From: Firmicutes bacterium HGW-Firmicutes-7
Lineage (GTDB): Bacteria; Bacillota; Clostridia; Lachnospirales; Vallitaleaceae
NCBI GenBank assembly: GCA_002841375.1
Contig: PGZO01000021.1
Coordinates: 1 to 64,000 of the forward strand
Direction of reading: 5' to 3'
Length of the DNA stretch: 64,000 nt
Part shown: piece after piece, positions 27,349-36,799 of the stretch
Layout: every line of letters begins with the position of its first letter
Numbering within the stretch: the stretch's first letter is position 1
Notes under the pieces: model-generated
Told to the model about the DNA's origin: nothing
The model's input: the letters and a program-made list of their open reading frames with translations, nothing else
Database searches by the model: none
Made by a program: the position numbers and the translations under genes

Positions 27349-27798
27349 ATGTTGCTAAATGAAATGCTGTTAATCGACAGAATTAAAGTGAATGTAGAAG
27401 CAAAAGGCTGGGAAGAAGCAATAGATATTGGTGGTAATTTATTAATTGATCAAGCTTTAATTGAAAAAAGCTATATTGAGGCAGTTAAGCAAACTTTACG
27501 ATCATTAGGTCCCTATATTGTCTTAGCACCAGGTATTGCCATATCTCATTCTAGGCCAGAAAATGGTGTGCACAAAACATGTATGAGTTTGATTCAGTTA
27601 AAAGAGCCTGTTGAATTCGGACACGATACAAATGATCCCGTTAAGGTGATTTTCACATTGGCAACGACTGATAAAGAAGCTCATCTTCAATCCTTAAGGC
27701 AATTAATGAGTTTGATGATGGTAAGTGAAGATCTTGAAGTGTTATTTACTGCTAAAGATGTAGATGACATTATCGAAGTGATAAATAAACATTCATGA
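27349..27798 (+). CDS. PTS IIA component, ascorbate (UlaC/SgaA) type
   Basis: A 149-residue EIIA of the fructose/mannitol (EIIA-2) fold that passes phosphate from HPr to IIB. The phospho-histidine lies in APGIAISHSRPENGV. DTNDPVKVIFTLA is conserved. The start follows AAAAGGTGG. It shares long matches (for example LGPYIV.APGIA.SH) with the EIIA domain of the divergent regulator. First gene of IIA-IIB-IIC. Confidence 0.92.
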   Translation: MLLNEMLLIDRIKVNVEAKGWEEAIDIGGNLLIDQALIEKSYIEAVKQTLRSLGPYIVLAPGIAISHSRPENGVHKTCMSLIQLKEPVEFGHDTNDPVKVIFTLATTDKEAHLQSLRQLMSLMMVSEDLEVLFTAKDVDDIIEVINKHS

Positions 27799-27814
27799 TT
27801 AAAGGAGGATTTTC

Positions 27815-28093
27815 ATGTTAAAAATATTGGTGGTATGTGGTAATGGATTAGGCAGTAGCTTCTTAATGGAGATGAATATTAACAAGGTATTGAAAGAAAT
27901 TGGCGCTAAAGTAGATGTTGATCATTGTGACTTAACTTCAGCAAAAGGCTATAAAGCAAACATTATTGTTGGAACAAAAGACATAACAAGCCAACTTGTT
28001 GGTTATGCAGAAGTATTGGTTGAATTAAATAACATTCTTGATATAGCAGACATGAAGAATAAGGTTATTGAAGCGTTAGCAAAGTTCGAATAA
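27815..28093 (+). CDS. PTS IIB component, ascorbate (UlaB/SgaB) type
   Basis: A 92-residue EIIB of the lactate/ascorbate type. The active-site cysteine is in ILVVCGNGLGSSF at residues 4-16. It receives phosphate from the IIA encoded 16 bases upstream and passes it to the incoming sugar via IIC. The start follows AAAGGAGG. Confidence 0.92.
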   Translation: MLKILVVCGNGLGSSFLMEMNINKVLKEIGAKVDVDHCDLTSAKGYKANIIVGTKDITSQLVGYAEVLVELNNILDIADMKNKVIEALAKFE

Positions 28094-28160
28094 CATCGGT
28101 ACTACGGTCTTTTCATCCAATGAAAAACCATAATAATATTTATAACTTAATGGGAGGAAT

Positions 28161-29432
28161 ATGATGAGCGTATTAAAGTTTTTAATGAACGATGTACTTA
28201 GTCAACCTGCAGTACTAATTGGTGTTTTTGCACTAATTGGTTTGTTGGCACAAAAAAAAGCTATAACAGAAATTATTACCGGATCACTTAAGGCAACTAT
28301 TGGGTTCTTAATTCTTGGAGCTGGTGCGGGTACATTAGTAGGTGCACTAAACCATTTCAGTGTAATCTTTACTGAGGCCTTTCATATCACAGGTGTAATC
28401 CCAAATAATGAAGCCATTGTTTCTATCGCACAAGAGGTAATTGGTACGGAGACGGCATTGATTATGGTCTTTGGTATGTTGGTAAATATACTGCTTGCTC
28501 GGCTCACACCATTTAAGTACATATTTTTAACAGGTCACCATACAATGTTCATGGCAGCGATGTTATCAGCCATTCTTGTAGGTGCTGGATTTAGTGGTGC
28601 ACCACTCGTTATTATTGGATCTGTGGTATTAGGTTGTGTTATGGTATTATTCCCAGCGATGGCTCAACCATTCATGAAACAGATCACCGGTACAGATGAT
28701 GTTGCGCTCGGACATTTTGGTACTACCGGTTATGTGGCCGCTGCTTTAGTTGGTAAAGCGATTGGCAACAAAGAAAAATCAACTGAAGATATGAATTTTC
28801 CTAAAGGGCTTATGTTTCTTAGAGATACAACTATAGCAACAGGTGTAACAATGTTGATTTTGTTCTTAATCTCTGTGCTATTTGCAGGACCTGCCTTTGT
28901 TGAAGATCAAGTAAGTGGTGGTCAAAACTTTATTATGTTTGCTATTATGCAAAGTTTAACTTTTTCCGCTGGTGTATATGTTGTTCTAGCTGGCGTTAGA
29001 ATGATTATTAGTGAAATTGTTCCCGCCTTCAAAGGATTTGCAGACAGAATTGTTCCAGATGCCAAACCAGCCCTTGACTGTCCAGTAGTATTTCCATTTG
29101 CTCCAGTAGCAGTAATCGTTGGATTCATTTCTAGTTTTGCTGCCGGAATTGTGGGCATGTTCGTACTCTCAGCCATTGGTGTAACAGTTATTATTCCCGG
29201 TGTTATTCCTCACTTCTTTACAGGTGCAGCCGCAGGTGTGTTTGGTAATGCAACCGGTGGTAGAAGAGGTGCAACCGTTGGTGCCTTTGTGAATGGCCTT
29301 ATGATCACATTCTTACCTGTACTGCTATTACCAGTCCTTGGCGCTCTTGGTTATGCAAATACAACCTTTGGTGACGCTGACTTTGGAATCATTGGCATTA
29401 TATTTGGTTATATTTTAAAATTGTTTATGTAA
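28161..29432 (+). CDS. PTS IIC component, ascorbate (UlaA/SgaT) family
   Basis: A 423-residue permease with about ten to eleven membrane segments. The N-terminus LSQPAVLIGVFALIGLLAQ, the LILGAGAGTLVGAL segment and FLTGHHTMFMAAML are typical of SgaT/UlaA. These transport L-ascorbate in enterobacteria. The true substrate here is unknown, because no ulaD-G-type catabolic genes adjoin. The start follows GGGAGG. An HPr gene follows after a gap containing a hairpin repeat. Confidence 0.93.
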   Translation: MMSVLKFLMNDVLSQPAVLIGVFALIGLLAQKKAITEIITGSLKATIGFLILGAGAGTLVGALNHFSVIFTEAFHITGVIPNNEAIVSIAQEVIGTETALIMVFGMLVNILLARLTPFKYIFLTGHHTMFMAAMLSAILVGAGFSGAPLVIIGSVVLGCVMVLFPAMAQPFMKQITGTDDVALGHFGTTGYVAAALVGKAIGNKEKSTEDMNFPKGLMFLRDTTIATGVTMLILFLISVLFAGPAFVEDQVSGGQNFIMFAIMQSLTFSAGVYVVLAGVRMIISEIVPAFKGFADRIVPDAKPALDCPVVFPFAPVAVIVGFISSFAAGIVGMFVLSAIGVTVIIPGVIPHFFTGAAAGVFGNATGGRRGATVGAFVNGLMITFLPVLLLPVLGALGYANTTFGDADFGIIGIIFGYILKLFM

Positions 29433-29466
29433 ATAGTTAGCCTGCCCCCCTATTACTATAAGTAAA

Positions 29467-29527
29467 AACGCAAGCTTTACTTGCCCATCAATGGGGACCC
29501 CCACACCCACTGATGGGCAAGTAAATT
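29467..29527. repeat. Copy 2 of the ~62-bp GC-rich hairpin repeat
   Basis: Matches 7764-7825. This copy has a perfect 12-bp inverted repeat, ACTTGCCCATCA at 29479-29490 with its complement at 29511-29522, so it should form a stable hairpin in the IIC-HPr spacer. The paired right arm is degenerate in copy 1. Confidence 0.75.
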
Positions 29528-29601
29528 CCCCCCATTTAAAGAAATGGGCAACTTCCTTCGTTAGGTTAAAATGCTAGCGCTTTCAAAAAGGAGATCAAAT
29601 T

Positions 29602-29868
29602 ATGATAACGAAGAAATTTGTAATAAAGAACGAGCATGGATTACATGCAAGACCAGCATCTTTGTTTTGTAGTATGGCTAGCAAGTTCAAGTCAGATATT
29701 AAAGTTAAAAGAGAAGGCAAGAATATGGAAGCAAATGGTAAAAGTGTCATTTCCATCTTGATGCTAGAAATATATCCGGGTAGCATCATAGAAATAAGCG
29801 CCAATGGTGTGGATGAAGTGATTACTCTAAATGCGATTACAGCCTTAATTAATAGCAATTTCGAATAA
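29602..29868 (+). CDS. ptsH: HPr family phosphocarrier protein
   Basis: An 88-residue HPr. The phospho-histidine is in EHGLHARPAS. The Ser46 region reads NGKSVISILML, so the site for HPr kinase is kept. It follows the PTS operon by 170 bases, and a hairpin repeat lies between. It may be the general HPr or one dedicated to this PTS. The start follows AAAGGAG. Confidence 0.92.
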   Translation: MITKKFVIKNEHGLHARPASLFCSMASKFKSDIKVKREGKNMEANGKSVISILMLEIYPGSIIEISANGVDEVITLNAITALINSNFE

Positions 29869-29925
29869 TAGGTTATTAACTTATATCATAGAGACTGCTG
29901 TAAATGGTCTTATCATAACTTAAAC

Positions 29926-29953
29926 ACAAGAGCATCCCTTCGGATGCTCTTGT
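29926..29953. terminator. Terminator between ptsH and hpf
   Basis: A 12-bp perfect stem ACAAGAGCATCC with a CTTC/GAAG tetraloop lies between the convergent genes. T-richness is modest on either side. Confidence 0.7.
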
Positions 29954-29982
29954 AAATACCTCACTTTATGTTTTAATGCTGA

Positions 29983-30525
29983 TCAATCTTCTTCCGTTTC
30001 TTCTGGCTCAATCAAGCCATAGTTGCCACCTTTTCTTTTATATACAACATTAACTTCATACGTATCTCTATTTCTGAATACATAGAAATCATGTCCTAAC
30101 AAATCCATCTCCATACAAGCTTCTTCGGAATCCATTGGTTTTACCGCAAATTTTTTGCTTCTAACAATTTCAATTCCCTCTTTTTCGATAAAATATTCTC
30201 GGTCAATAAAGTCTTGTTTAAAAGTACCATGATGCCTATGCTTGTCTACAAGTTTATTTTTATGCTTCAATAATTGTCTTTCAAGAACATCTACCACCAA
30301 ATCAATTGCCGCATACATACTTTCAGCTTCTTCCTCTGCACGAAGGACACTTCCCTTAATAGGAATCGTTACCTCGATGATTTGACGCTGTTTTTCAACA
30401 ACCATTGTAATGATTGCTTCATTGTCCATTGAAAAATACTTTTCAAGCTTACCTATCTTTTCCATGACTACGTCTTTAAGCGCTCTTGTAACCTCAATAT
30501 TTTTACCACTAATGATATAACGCAT
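29983..30525 (-). CDS. hpf: Long-form ribosome hibernation promoting factor
   Basis: A 180-residue HPF that pairs 70S ribosomes into inactive 100S dimers in slow growth. The N-terminal S30AE/YfiA fold (ISGKNIEVTRALKDVVMEK) is followed by the C-terminal dimerisation domain (about 120-175, ending EVNVVYKRKGGNYGLIEPE), so it is the long form typical of Firmicutes. The ATG at 30525 follows AAGGAGTG. An ATG at 30543 precedes the site. It has a long upstream region. Confidence 0.95.
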   Translation of the reverse strand: MRYIISGKNIEVTRALKDVVMEKIGKLEKYFSMDNEAIITMVVEKQRQIIEVTIPIKGSVLRAEEEAESMYAAIDLVVDVLERQLLKHKNKLVDKHRHHGTFKQDFIDREYFIEKEGIEIVRSKKFAVKPMDSEEACMEMDLLGHDFYVFRNRDTYEVNVVYKRKGGNYGLIEPEETEED

Positions 30526-31338
30526 AAATATCACTCCTTCCAAAATGATATGAGAAATTCCATATCATTTGCTTCTTAATATATAACTATTGCTAAAACA
30601 TTTGTCCATATTTAACTAAGATTTAGACATGCTCTTTAACAACTAATTATACTTAAATATTCAATATTTGTTTCAATATTCCTTTTATGCATACAAAAAT
30701 AAATAGTCTGACTAATTCGATATTATTCTGTTAATTCATACAATTTAACCCTTTAACCTGTGGATAACTCTCAATTATACCCGTAGTTGCAACATAATTT
30801 ATGTGGATATTGTGATTAACTCTGTGCACAACCCGAAATTATTGGATTTTTGACATTTTCAAGTGTGGATATTATTTTCACGCTTTTATGTTATGTCACC
30901 CTACTTACACTTAATATATACCTTAATTTTCTTATTTTACTTGGTGAAATGTTATGTTCAAAATCTATACACAACTAATATTAGATTAATTGATTTCAAC
31001 AACAAAATGCTATAGGTATTTGTTCCCAACTTTACAATTTAATTATGCATCTTTTCCTTGAATTGTATGTAAATATGTCGGAAATTGAAAAAACTTGACG
31101 CGTGTAAATTCTTCAATATATATACGAAGTGCGTTAAAAAATACCATATTCTACACTTTAAATGCCCTTATGCATATTCTTTGTAAATTAAAAATTTTGT
31201 TAAATTGCATTTTTCAACACTAACAGTCTAACAAAATTTCCCCATCAATTGTATTAATGTAGTCAGAAAAAGGGCTATTTCTCTTTAGAAATTAATCTAA
31301 TTCGAAATAGCCCTCATTTAAGTAATATATATTATGAA
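30526..31338. other. ~0.8-kb gene-free region with DnaA-box-like sites
   Basis: No reading frame with a ribosome site was seen. A perfect DnaA box TGTGGATAA lies at 30759-30767 and one-mismatch versions TGTGGATAT at 30802-30810 and 30864-30872, all in the same orientation. A plus-strand promoter-like pair, TTGACG (31095-31100) and TATATA (18-base spacer), lies nearer the hydA terminator. The right-hand end is the hydA terminator. The hpf promoter should be in the left part. Confidence 0.55.
31271..31314 (-). terminator. Terminator of the hydrogenase operon
   Basis: An 11-bp perfect stem AGGGCTATTTC with its complement at 31304-31314 lies 25 bases past the hydA stop. The minus strand then reads TTTTTCTGA. 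Confidence 0.8.
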
Positions 31339-33099
31339 CTAAACTTTATCTTTAATGTGGTAATGCGTATGTAGTAACTTATGGGATAATTCACCCATTG
31401 GCTTACCAAGATAAGCTTCATAAATCTCTGTAATAGCTGGATTCTCATGAGATTTCCTAATTGGCATATCTTTGTCAATTTGGTAAATAGCAGCTTGACG
31501 TTTTTTAATAATATCAGAATTACCATGATGGTAAGGTTGACCAGCTCCACCTATACAACCACCAGGACAAGCCATAACCTCAATTGCATGTAAGTTTCTA
31601 GGATTTCCGTCTCTTACTTCTGTTAATAATGCTCTAGCGTTTCCGAGTCCATGTGCAATACCGATGTTTAACATTAATCCGTCTACATCTACAGCAGCAA
31701 CTCTTACACCCTCAAAACCTCTTAGTTCTTCAAAGTCTATTTTTGGCAATGGTTTCTTAGTGTATACTTCATATGCTGTACGTACAGCAGCTTCAATAAC
31801 ACCACCCGTAGTACCGAAAATTACACCTGCACCAGTTGACATGCCTAATGGATTGTCAAATTCTGTTTCTTCTAATGCTGTTAATTCAATATTCGCATGC
31901 TTAATTAGTTGACCTAATTCACGCGTAGAAATAACAATATCGATATCTGGATTTCCATCTACTGAAAATTCTTTTCTTGTAGCTTCATATTTTTTCGCAA
32001 GACATGGCATTACAGAAACAACAACCATTTTTTCTCTTGGAATGTTCAATTTTTCTGCAAAATAGGTTTTTGCAATTGCGCCAAACATTTGTTGAGGAGA
32101 TTTAGCTGTAGAAGGAATATCAATTAATTCTGGAAATTGGCTTTCAATAAAATTAACCCAAGCTGGACAGCAAGATGTTAAAATAGGTAATGCTTTTGCA
32201 TCTCCACCTAAGAAAGCTTCTAGTCTACCTAATAACTCAGTTCCTTCTTCTAATATCGTTAAATCAGCAGCAAAATCAGTGTCAAACACATGATCAAAGC
32301 CTAATTGTCTAAGTGCTGTTACCATTTGGCCAGTAACGATACTTCCTGGCTCACGGCCAAATTCTTCACCAATAGCTACTCTTACTGCAGGAGCTGTTTG
32401 CACAACTACTACTTTTTCAGGATCTGCTAAAGCTTGAACAACTTCCCAAGTTGCATCATTTTCTGTTAATGCACCCGTTGGACATACAGCCACACATTGT
32501 CCACAATGTGTACAGACAGTTTCGCCCATTGGTAATTCAAACGCAGGAGAAATAACTGCATTGAAACCTCTATTAATTCCTGATAATGCACCTACTTCTT
32601 GCACTGTATTACACATTGTTTCACAACGACGACACATAATACATTTATCCATATCACGGATTAATGATCGAGTAATATCTTTCTTGTATGTAGATTGTGC
32701 ATCTCCAGTAATACCAATTTGTCTAAGACCGCATCTTTCTGCTAAATCTTGAAGTTCACATTCGCCTGCTTTTGCACAGCTTAAGCAATCTTTTGGATGA
32801 TCGGAGATTAATAATTCTAATACTGTTTTTCTTGCTTCTAGCACTCTCATGCTATTCGTTCTTACAACCATTCCATTTGTAGCTGGCGTAGCACATGAAG
32901 GTGCAAGATTTCTTCTTCCATCAACTTCTACAACACACACACGACATGAAGCAGCTTGGTTCACCATTTTTGTATCATGTAAGTCTAAATGACATAATGT
33001 TGGAACATGAACGCCTGCCTTTTTAGTAGCATCTAGGATGGTACTACCACTAGGTACAAGCACTTCTTTATTGTCAATAACAACTTTAATATCTGACAT
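31339..33099 (-). CDS. hydA: [FeFe] hydrogenase catalytic subunit HydA (bifurcating type)
   Basis: A 586-residue subunit that makes H2 at the H-cluster. In order: an N-terminal [2Fe-2S] ferredoxin domain, a His/Cys cluster loop (HPKDCLSCAKAGECEL), two [4Fe-4S] motifs (CIMCRRCETMC and CTHCGQCVAVC), then the H-cluster motifs TSCCPAWVNF, MPCLAKKYE and MACPGGCIGGAG with its small-subunit tail. All ligands are present. With HydB and HydC it should couple oxidation of NADH and reduced ferredoxin to H2 formation. Last gene of the operon. The start follows AAGGAG. Confidence 0.96.
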   Translation of the reverse strand: MSDIKVVIDNKEVLVPSGSTILDATKKAGVHVPTLCHLDLHDTKMVNQAASCRVCVVEVDGRRNLAPSCATPATNGMVVRTNSMRVLEARKTVLELLISDHPKDCLSCAKAGECELQDLAERCGLRQIGITGDAQSTYKKDITRSLIRDMDKCIMCRRCETMCNTVQEVGALSGINRGFNAVISPAFELPMGETVCTHCGQCVAVCPTGALTENDATWEVVQALADPEKVVVVQTAPAVRVAIGEEFGREPGSIVTGQMVTALRQLGFDHVFDTDFAADLTILEEGTELLGRLEAFLGGDAKALPILTSCCPAWVNFIESQFPELIDIPSTAKSPQQMFGAIAKTYFAEKLNIPREKMVVVSVMPCLAKKYEATRKEFSVDGNPDIDIVISTRELGQLIKHANIELTALEETEFDNPLGMSTGAGVIFGTTGGVIEAAVRTAYEVYTKKPLPKIDFEELRGFEGVRVAAVDVDGLMLNIGIAHGLGNARALLTEVRDGNPRNLHAIEVMACPGGCIGGAGQPYHHGNSDIIKKRQAAIYQIDKDMPIRKSHENPAITEIYEAYLGKPMGELSHKLLHTHYHIKDKV

Positions 33100-33164
33100 G
33101 GGTTACACTCCTTTTTATCTATTTGATTTCAATCTATAGTTTTGATAAGTAGTTATTTAATAGA

Positions 33165-34958
33165 TTATTGTTTTGAAATTGCTTCAAATTTACATTTATC
33201 ATAGCAAGCGCCACATTTTATACATTTTGCTTGATCAATTACATGTGGTTTTTTAACCGTTCCTGTAATAGCATTTGTAGGACAGACTCTTACACAAGCT
33301 GTACAGCCCACACATTTTGCTTCACTGATAATGTATTGAAGTAAGTTAGTACATTGACCTGCTGGACATCTTCCGTCTTTAATATGCGCAATGTATTCAT
33401 CCCAAAATGCTTCCATTGTTGATAAAACAGGATTTGGTGCAGTTTGGCCAAGACCACATAGTGCAGTATCTTTTATTACTCTACTTAGTCTCTTAAGCTC
33501 ATCGAGATGTTCCATTTTACCTTTACCATCTGTTATCAATTCAAGTAATTCAGATAATCTCTTTGTACCTACACGACAAGGTGTACATTTGCCACAAGAT
33601 TCTTCTTCAGTAAATTCTAGGTAGAATTTTGCTACTGCTGGCATACAATCATCTTCATCCATAACAATCATACCGCCAGATCCCATCATAGAGCCTTTTG
33701 CAATAAGATTTTCATAGTCAATTGGTGTATCTAAGTCATCAACTGTTAAGCAACCACCTGATGGACCACCTGTTTGAACAGCTTTAAATTTCTTACCATC
33801 CTTGATTCCACCACCAATATCATATATAACTTCACGAAGCGTTGTACCCATAGGCACTTCAATAAGTCCAACATTATTAATTTTACCTGCTAATGCAAAT
33901 ACTTTTGTACCTTTTGATTTTTCTGAACCAATACTTGAAAACCAATCTGCACCTTTTAATAAAATAACTGGTACATTTGCAAAAGTTTCAACGTTATTAA
34001 CGTTAGTAGGCTTGCCCCAATATCCTGATTCTGCTGGGAATGGAGGTTTCGTAGTTGGTTCTCCACGCTCACCTTCCATTGAGTGAATCAATGCTGTTTC
34101 TTCACCACAAACGAATGCGCCTGCACCAAAGGTTAATTCTATATCAAAATCAAAACCTGTACCCATAATATCTTTTCCAAGTAATCCGTATTCTCTTGCA
34201 TCTTCAATTGCTTTTTCTAAACGTTTAATCGCAAGTGGATATTCTGCACGTATATAAACTTTACCAATAGTAGCACCCATAGAGTAACCACAAATAGCCA
34301 TTGCTTCAACTACTGAATGTGGATCACCTTCTAATATAGAACGGTCCATAAAGGCACCTGGATCTCCTTCATCAGCATTACATACAACATATTTTTGATC
34401 CGCATCATTTTTAGATGCGATTTCCCATTTAAGACCAGTTGGGAAGCCACCGCCTCCTCTACCTCTTAGGCCTGAATCTTTAACAACCTTGATTACATCT
34501 TGAGGCGTCATTTCAGTTAAAGCCATTCCTAATGCGTGGTAACCATCTCTTGCTATGTACTCATCAATATTGTCAGGATCTATTAATCCACAATTTCTAA
34601 GTGCGATACGTAATTGTTTTTTGTAGAAATCCATTTTCTTAGAATCTGAAACCATTTTTTCAGTTTTTGGATCCACAAATAGTAATCTTTCTACTTTTCT
34701 ACCTTTTATTATGTGCTCATTTACGATTTCTTCTGCATCGTCTGGAGTCACTTGAACGTAAAAAGTATTATCAGGTAATATTTTTACAACAGGTCCCTTT
34801 TCACAAAATCCAAAACAGCCTGTTTTGAGTACTTGTACTTCGTCTGTCATATTTGCTTCTGCAACATATTTTTCTAAGTTTGCCGTAATTAAGTCAGATT
34901 CAGCTGACTTGCAGCCTGTTCCACTACAGACCAACATATGCATTGTATAATTAGCCAT
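33165..34958 (-). CDS. hydB: Hydrogenase subunit HydB (NuoF-like)
   Basis: A 597-residue flavoprotein that binds FMN and NAD(H). An N-terminal thioredoxin-like [2Fe-2S] domain (about 1-90) is followed by the NuoF core with the NADH motif GRGGGGFPTGLKW and FMN motif GAGAFVCGEETAL, a [4Fe-4S] site ESCGKCTPCRVG, and a C-terminal double ferredoxin domain (CVGCTACVRVCP and CIKCGACYDKC). This is the site expected to bifurcate electrons. The start follows GGGAGG. Confidence 0.95.
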   Translation of the reverse strand: MANYTMHMLVCSGTGCKSAESDLITANLEKYVAEANMTDEVQVLKTGCFGFCEKGPVVKILPDNTFYVQVTPDDAEEIVNEHIIKGRKVERLLFVDPKTEKMVSDSKKMDFYKKQLRIALRNCGLIDPDNIDEYIARDGYHALGMALTEMTPQDVIKVVKDSGLRGRGGGGFPTGLKWEIASKNDADQKYVVCNADEGDPGAFMDRSILEGDPHSVVEAMAICGYSMGATIGKVYIRAEYPLAIKRLEKAIEDAREYGLLGKDIMGTGFDFDIELTFGAGAFVCGEETALIHSMEGERGEPTTKPPFPAESGYWGKPTNVNNVETFANVPVILLKGADWFSSIGSEKSKGTKVFALAGKINNVGLIEVPMGTTLREVIYDIGGGIKDGKKFKAVQTGGPSGGCLTVDDLDTPIDYENLIAKGSMMGSGGMIVMDEDDCMPAVAKFYLEFTEEESCGKCTPCRVGTKRLSELLELITDGKGKMEHLDELKRLSRVIKDTALCGLGQTAPNPVLSTMEAFWDEYIAHIKDGRCPAGQCTNLLQYIISEAKCVGCTACVRVCPTNAITGTVKKPHVIDQAKCIKCGACYDKCKFEAISKQ

Positions 34959-35021
34959 TTTTTAACCTCCCAATCTTTTTCGGTAAGATGATTATTTATT
35001 TCTCATTTAAATATTTATTAT

Positions 35022-35420
35022 TTATTGATCAATTGTTTTATGAGTCATTGGTATAATGCCATCTACTAACTCACCTTTGATTACATGTTCATCAATAATC
35101 TCTTTAGCTTTTTCTTTTGTTACATCACCATAGATTACTGGCTCTTTGCCTGGTGTTGTTACTTCAATGGTTGGTTCAGCATAGCAATAACCCATACAAC
35201 CTGTTTGTGTTACAACCGCATTTTCAATACCTTGACTTGTCATTTCATCAATCATGTAGTTCATAATTTCTCTAGCGCCAGATGCAATACCACAAGTTGC
35301 CATTGCTACTCTAATTTGAATTAAGTTATCAATGTTTTCGCCTTTTTCTCTTAAGCCGACTTTTGATTGAACTTGATCTTTGATTTTTTTAAGTTCTTCG
35401 AATGATTTTATTTTAGCCAT
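35022..35420 (-). CDS. Thioredoxin-like [2Fe-2S] ferredoxin
   Basis: A 132-residue protein with the four-cysteine set of a thioredoxin-like [2Fe-2S] ferredoxin: CGIASGA near residue 43 and TGCMGYCYAEPTIEV near residue 83. The fourth expected ligand position is Cys in the GCMGYC pair. It resembles the N-terminal domain of HydB and likely serves as an extra electron carrier in the complex. It lies between hydC and hydB, as in other Clostridia. The start follows AAGGAGG. Confidence 0.88.
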   Translation of the reverse strand: MAKIKSFEELKKIKDQVQSKVGLREKGENIDNLIQIRVAMATCGIASGAREIMNYMIDEMTSQGIENAVVTQTGCMGYCYAEPTIEVTTPGKEPVIYGDVTKEKAKEIIDEHVIKGELVDGIIPMTHKTIDQ

Positions 35421-35444
35421 TATCTGTTCCTCCTTATATTATAA

Positions 35445-35924
35445 TTATCTGTAATTATCGATAATACCTTTTACCATGTCAGGTGTGATGCGGCCATATA
35501 CTTTTTCTCCTACCAAGATAACTGGTGCTAAACCACATGCACCTACGCAACGAAGAGAAGTAATTGAGAATTTACCATCTGGAGTTGTTTCACCAACACC
35601 AATATTAATTTCTTTCTTAATCGCATCGAGTATTTTTTCAGCACCTCTTACATAACACGCTGTTCCCAAACAAATTGCAATATCGTTTTCGCCTTTTGGT
35701 ACCATTGTAAAATAAGAATAAAACGTAACGACACCAAAAACCTTTGCTGTTGGTACATCCAGTTTTTTAGCAACAAACTTTTGTACTTCTGCTGGAAGGT
35801 ACCCAAATATGTTCTGTGCTTTGTGGAGCACACGAATAAGCTCACCCTTAGTTGTTGGTAAGCTGTTAATAAAAGCCTCTAGTTCTTGAAACTTTTCTTC
35901 AGTTAATTGAATATTAGCAACCAT
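35445..35924 (-). CDS. hydC: Hydrogenase subunit HydC (NuoE-like)
   Basis: A 159-residue [2Fe-2S] subunit of the bifurcating hydrogenase. A helical N-terminus (LHKAQNIFGYLPAEVQ) is followed by the ligands CLGTACYVRGA and LRCVGACGLAPV. The family is NuoE/HydC. The start follows AAGGAGG. The operon order is PHP, hydC, ferredoxin, hydB, hydA. Confidence 0.95.
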   Translation of the reverse strand: MVANIQLTEEKFQELEAFINSLPTTKGELIRVLHKAQNIFGYLPAEVQKFVAKKLDVPTAKVFGVVTFYSYFTMVPKGENDIAICLGTACYVRGAEKILDAIKKEINIGVGETTPDGKFSITSLRCVGACGLAPVILVGEKVYGRITPDMVKGIIDNYR

Positions 35925-36036
35925 TGATTAACCTCCTTAATTTTTAGCATTAATATATGTTTAAATTAGATAAATACTTTAATTCAAGTATTCATCCTAG
36001 ACAAAAAAGTGATAAGTAAACTTTCTTGTCTATTAA

Positions 36037-36750
36037 TTAACAGGGATGATTCGCATTAATTCTCTCAATAATGCCTCGAACTGACTTAGTAGCTACTTCT
36101 ATTTGTCTATTACAAATTCCAATAAAACCTAGTTCATGTGAATCTGATGATTGAAGAATAGAATAATTAGAAAATTGCTTTGCTAATGTCTCATAATTTG
36201 CATGTCGAGAAATCTCTAACGTTGGTAAATTCATGTTACTCGGTATCATACCTAAGTTGGAAATAATGCTATAACTTGGTCTGTCGATATGCGCCGGAAT
36301 ACATACACCTTTATGGAATTGTACCAGCTTGATTACTTCATTTAAAGATAGCTCTGTCGCTTGGGTGAGCAGTCTTTCCTCTTTACCTATTATGTCGTCT
36401 TCTGAATTAAATAGTAATTGCTCTCCAAATAATTTGTCTTTGTTACGAATATCTGGAAGCTTTTGGAATATACATTCCTGCATTTTATAAGCTGCCTCTA
36501 ACTCTTCAAATAAGCATAAAATATGTATTTCTTCTTTGGTCTCAATTTCCATTCCTGGAATGACTATAAGCTCTGTACCTTTAGCGACTTGCAATACCGC
36601 TTCAACATTTTGACAAGTATTATGATCTGTAATGGCAATGGCATCTAACCCATTTAATAATGCCATATTCACAATATTATTTGGTGTCATACTATTTTCT
36701 CCACATGGTGAAAGTGCCGTATGTATATGAAAATCATATGTTAACTTCAT
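36037..36750 (-). CDS. PHP domain metal-dependent phosphoesterase
   Basis: A 237-residue PHP protein. DFHIHTALSPC at the N-terminus, ITDHNTCQN (about 40-48), GMEIETKEE, HIDRPSYS and SSDSHELG supply the metal ligands of the trinuclear PHP site. Such genes often precede hydC in Clostridia, but their substrate is not known. It is likely first in the hydrogenase operon behind a good promoter. The start follows GGAG. Confidence 0.88.
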   Translation of the reverse strand: MKLTYDFHIHTALSPCGENSMTPNNIVNMALLNGLDAIAITDHNTCQNVEAVLQVAKGTELIVIPGMEIETKEEIHILCLFEELEAAYKMQECIFQKLPDIRNKDKLFGEQLLFNSEDDIIGKEERLLTQATELSLNEVIKLVQFHKGVCIPAHIDRPSYSIISNLGMIPSNMNLPTLEISRHANYETLAKQFSNYSILQSSDSHELGFIGICNRQIEVATKSVRGIIERINANHPC

Positions 36751-36799
36751 ATAGACTCCAATTGTTAAATATTTGTCAAGGGTGTGCAGAACCTTTTAT

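Noticed and set aside
30759-30872. Origin of replication
   Set aside because: DnaA-box-like sites exist but dnaA, dnaN and a clear unwinding element are absent.
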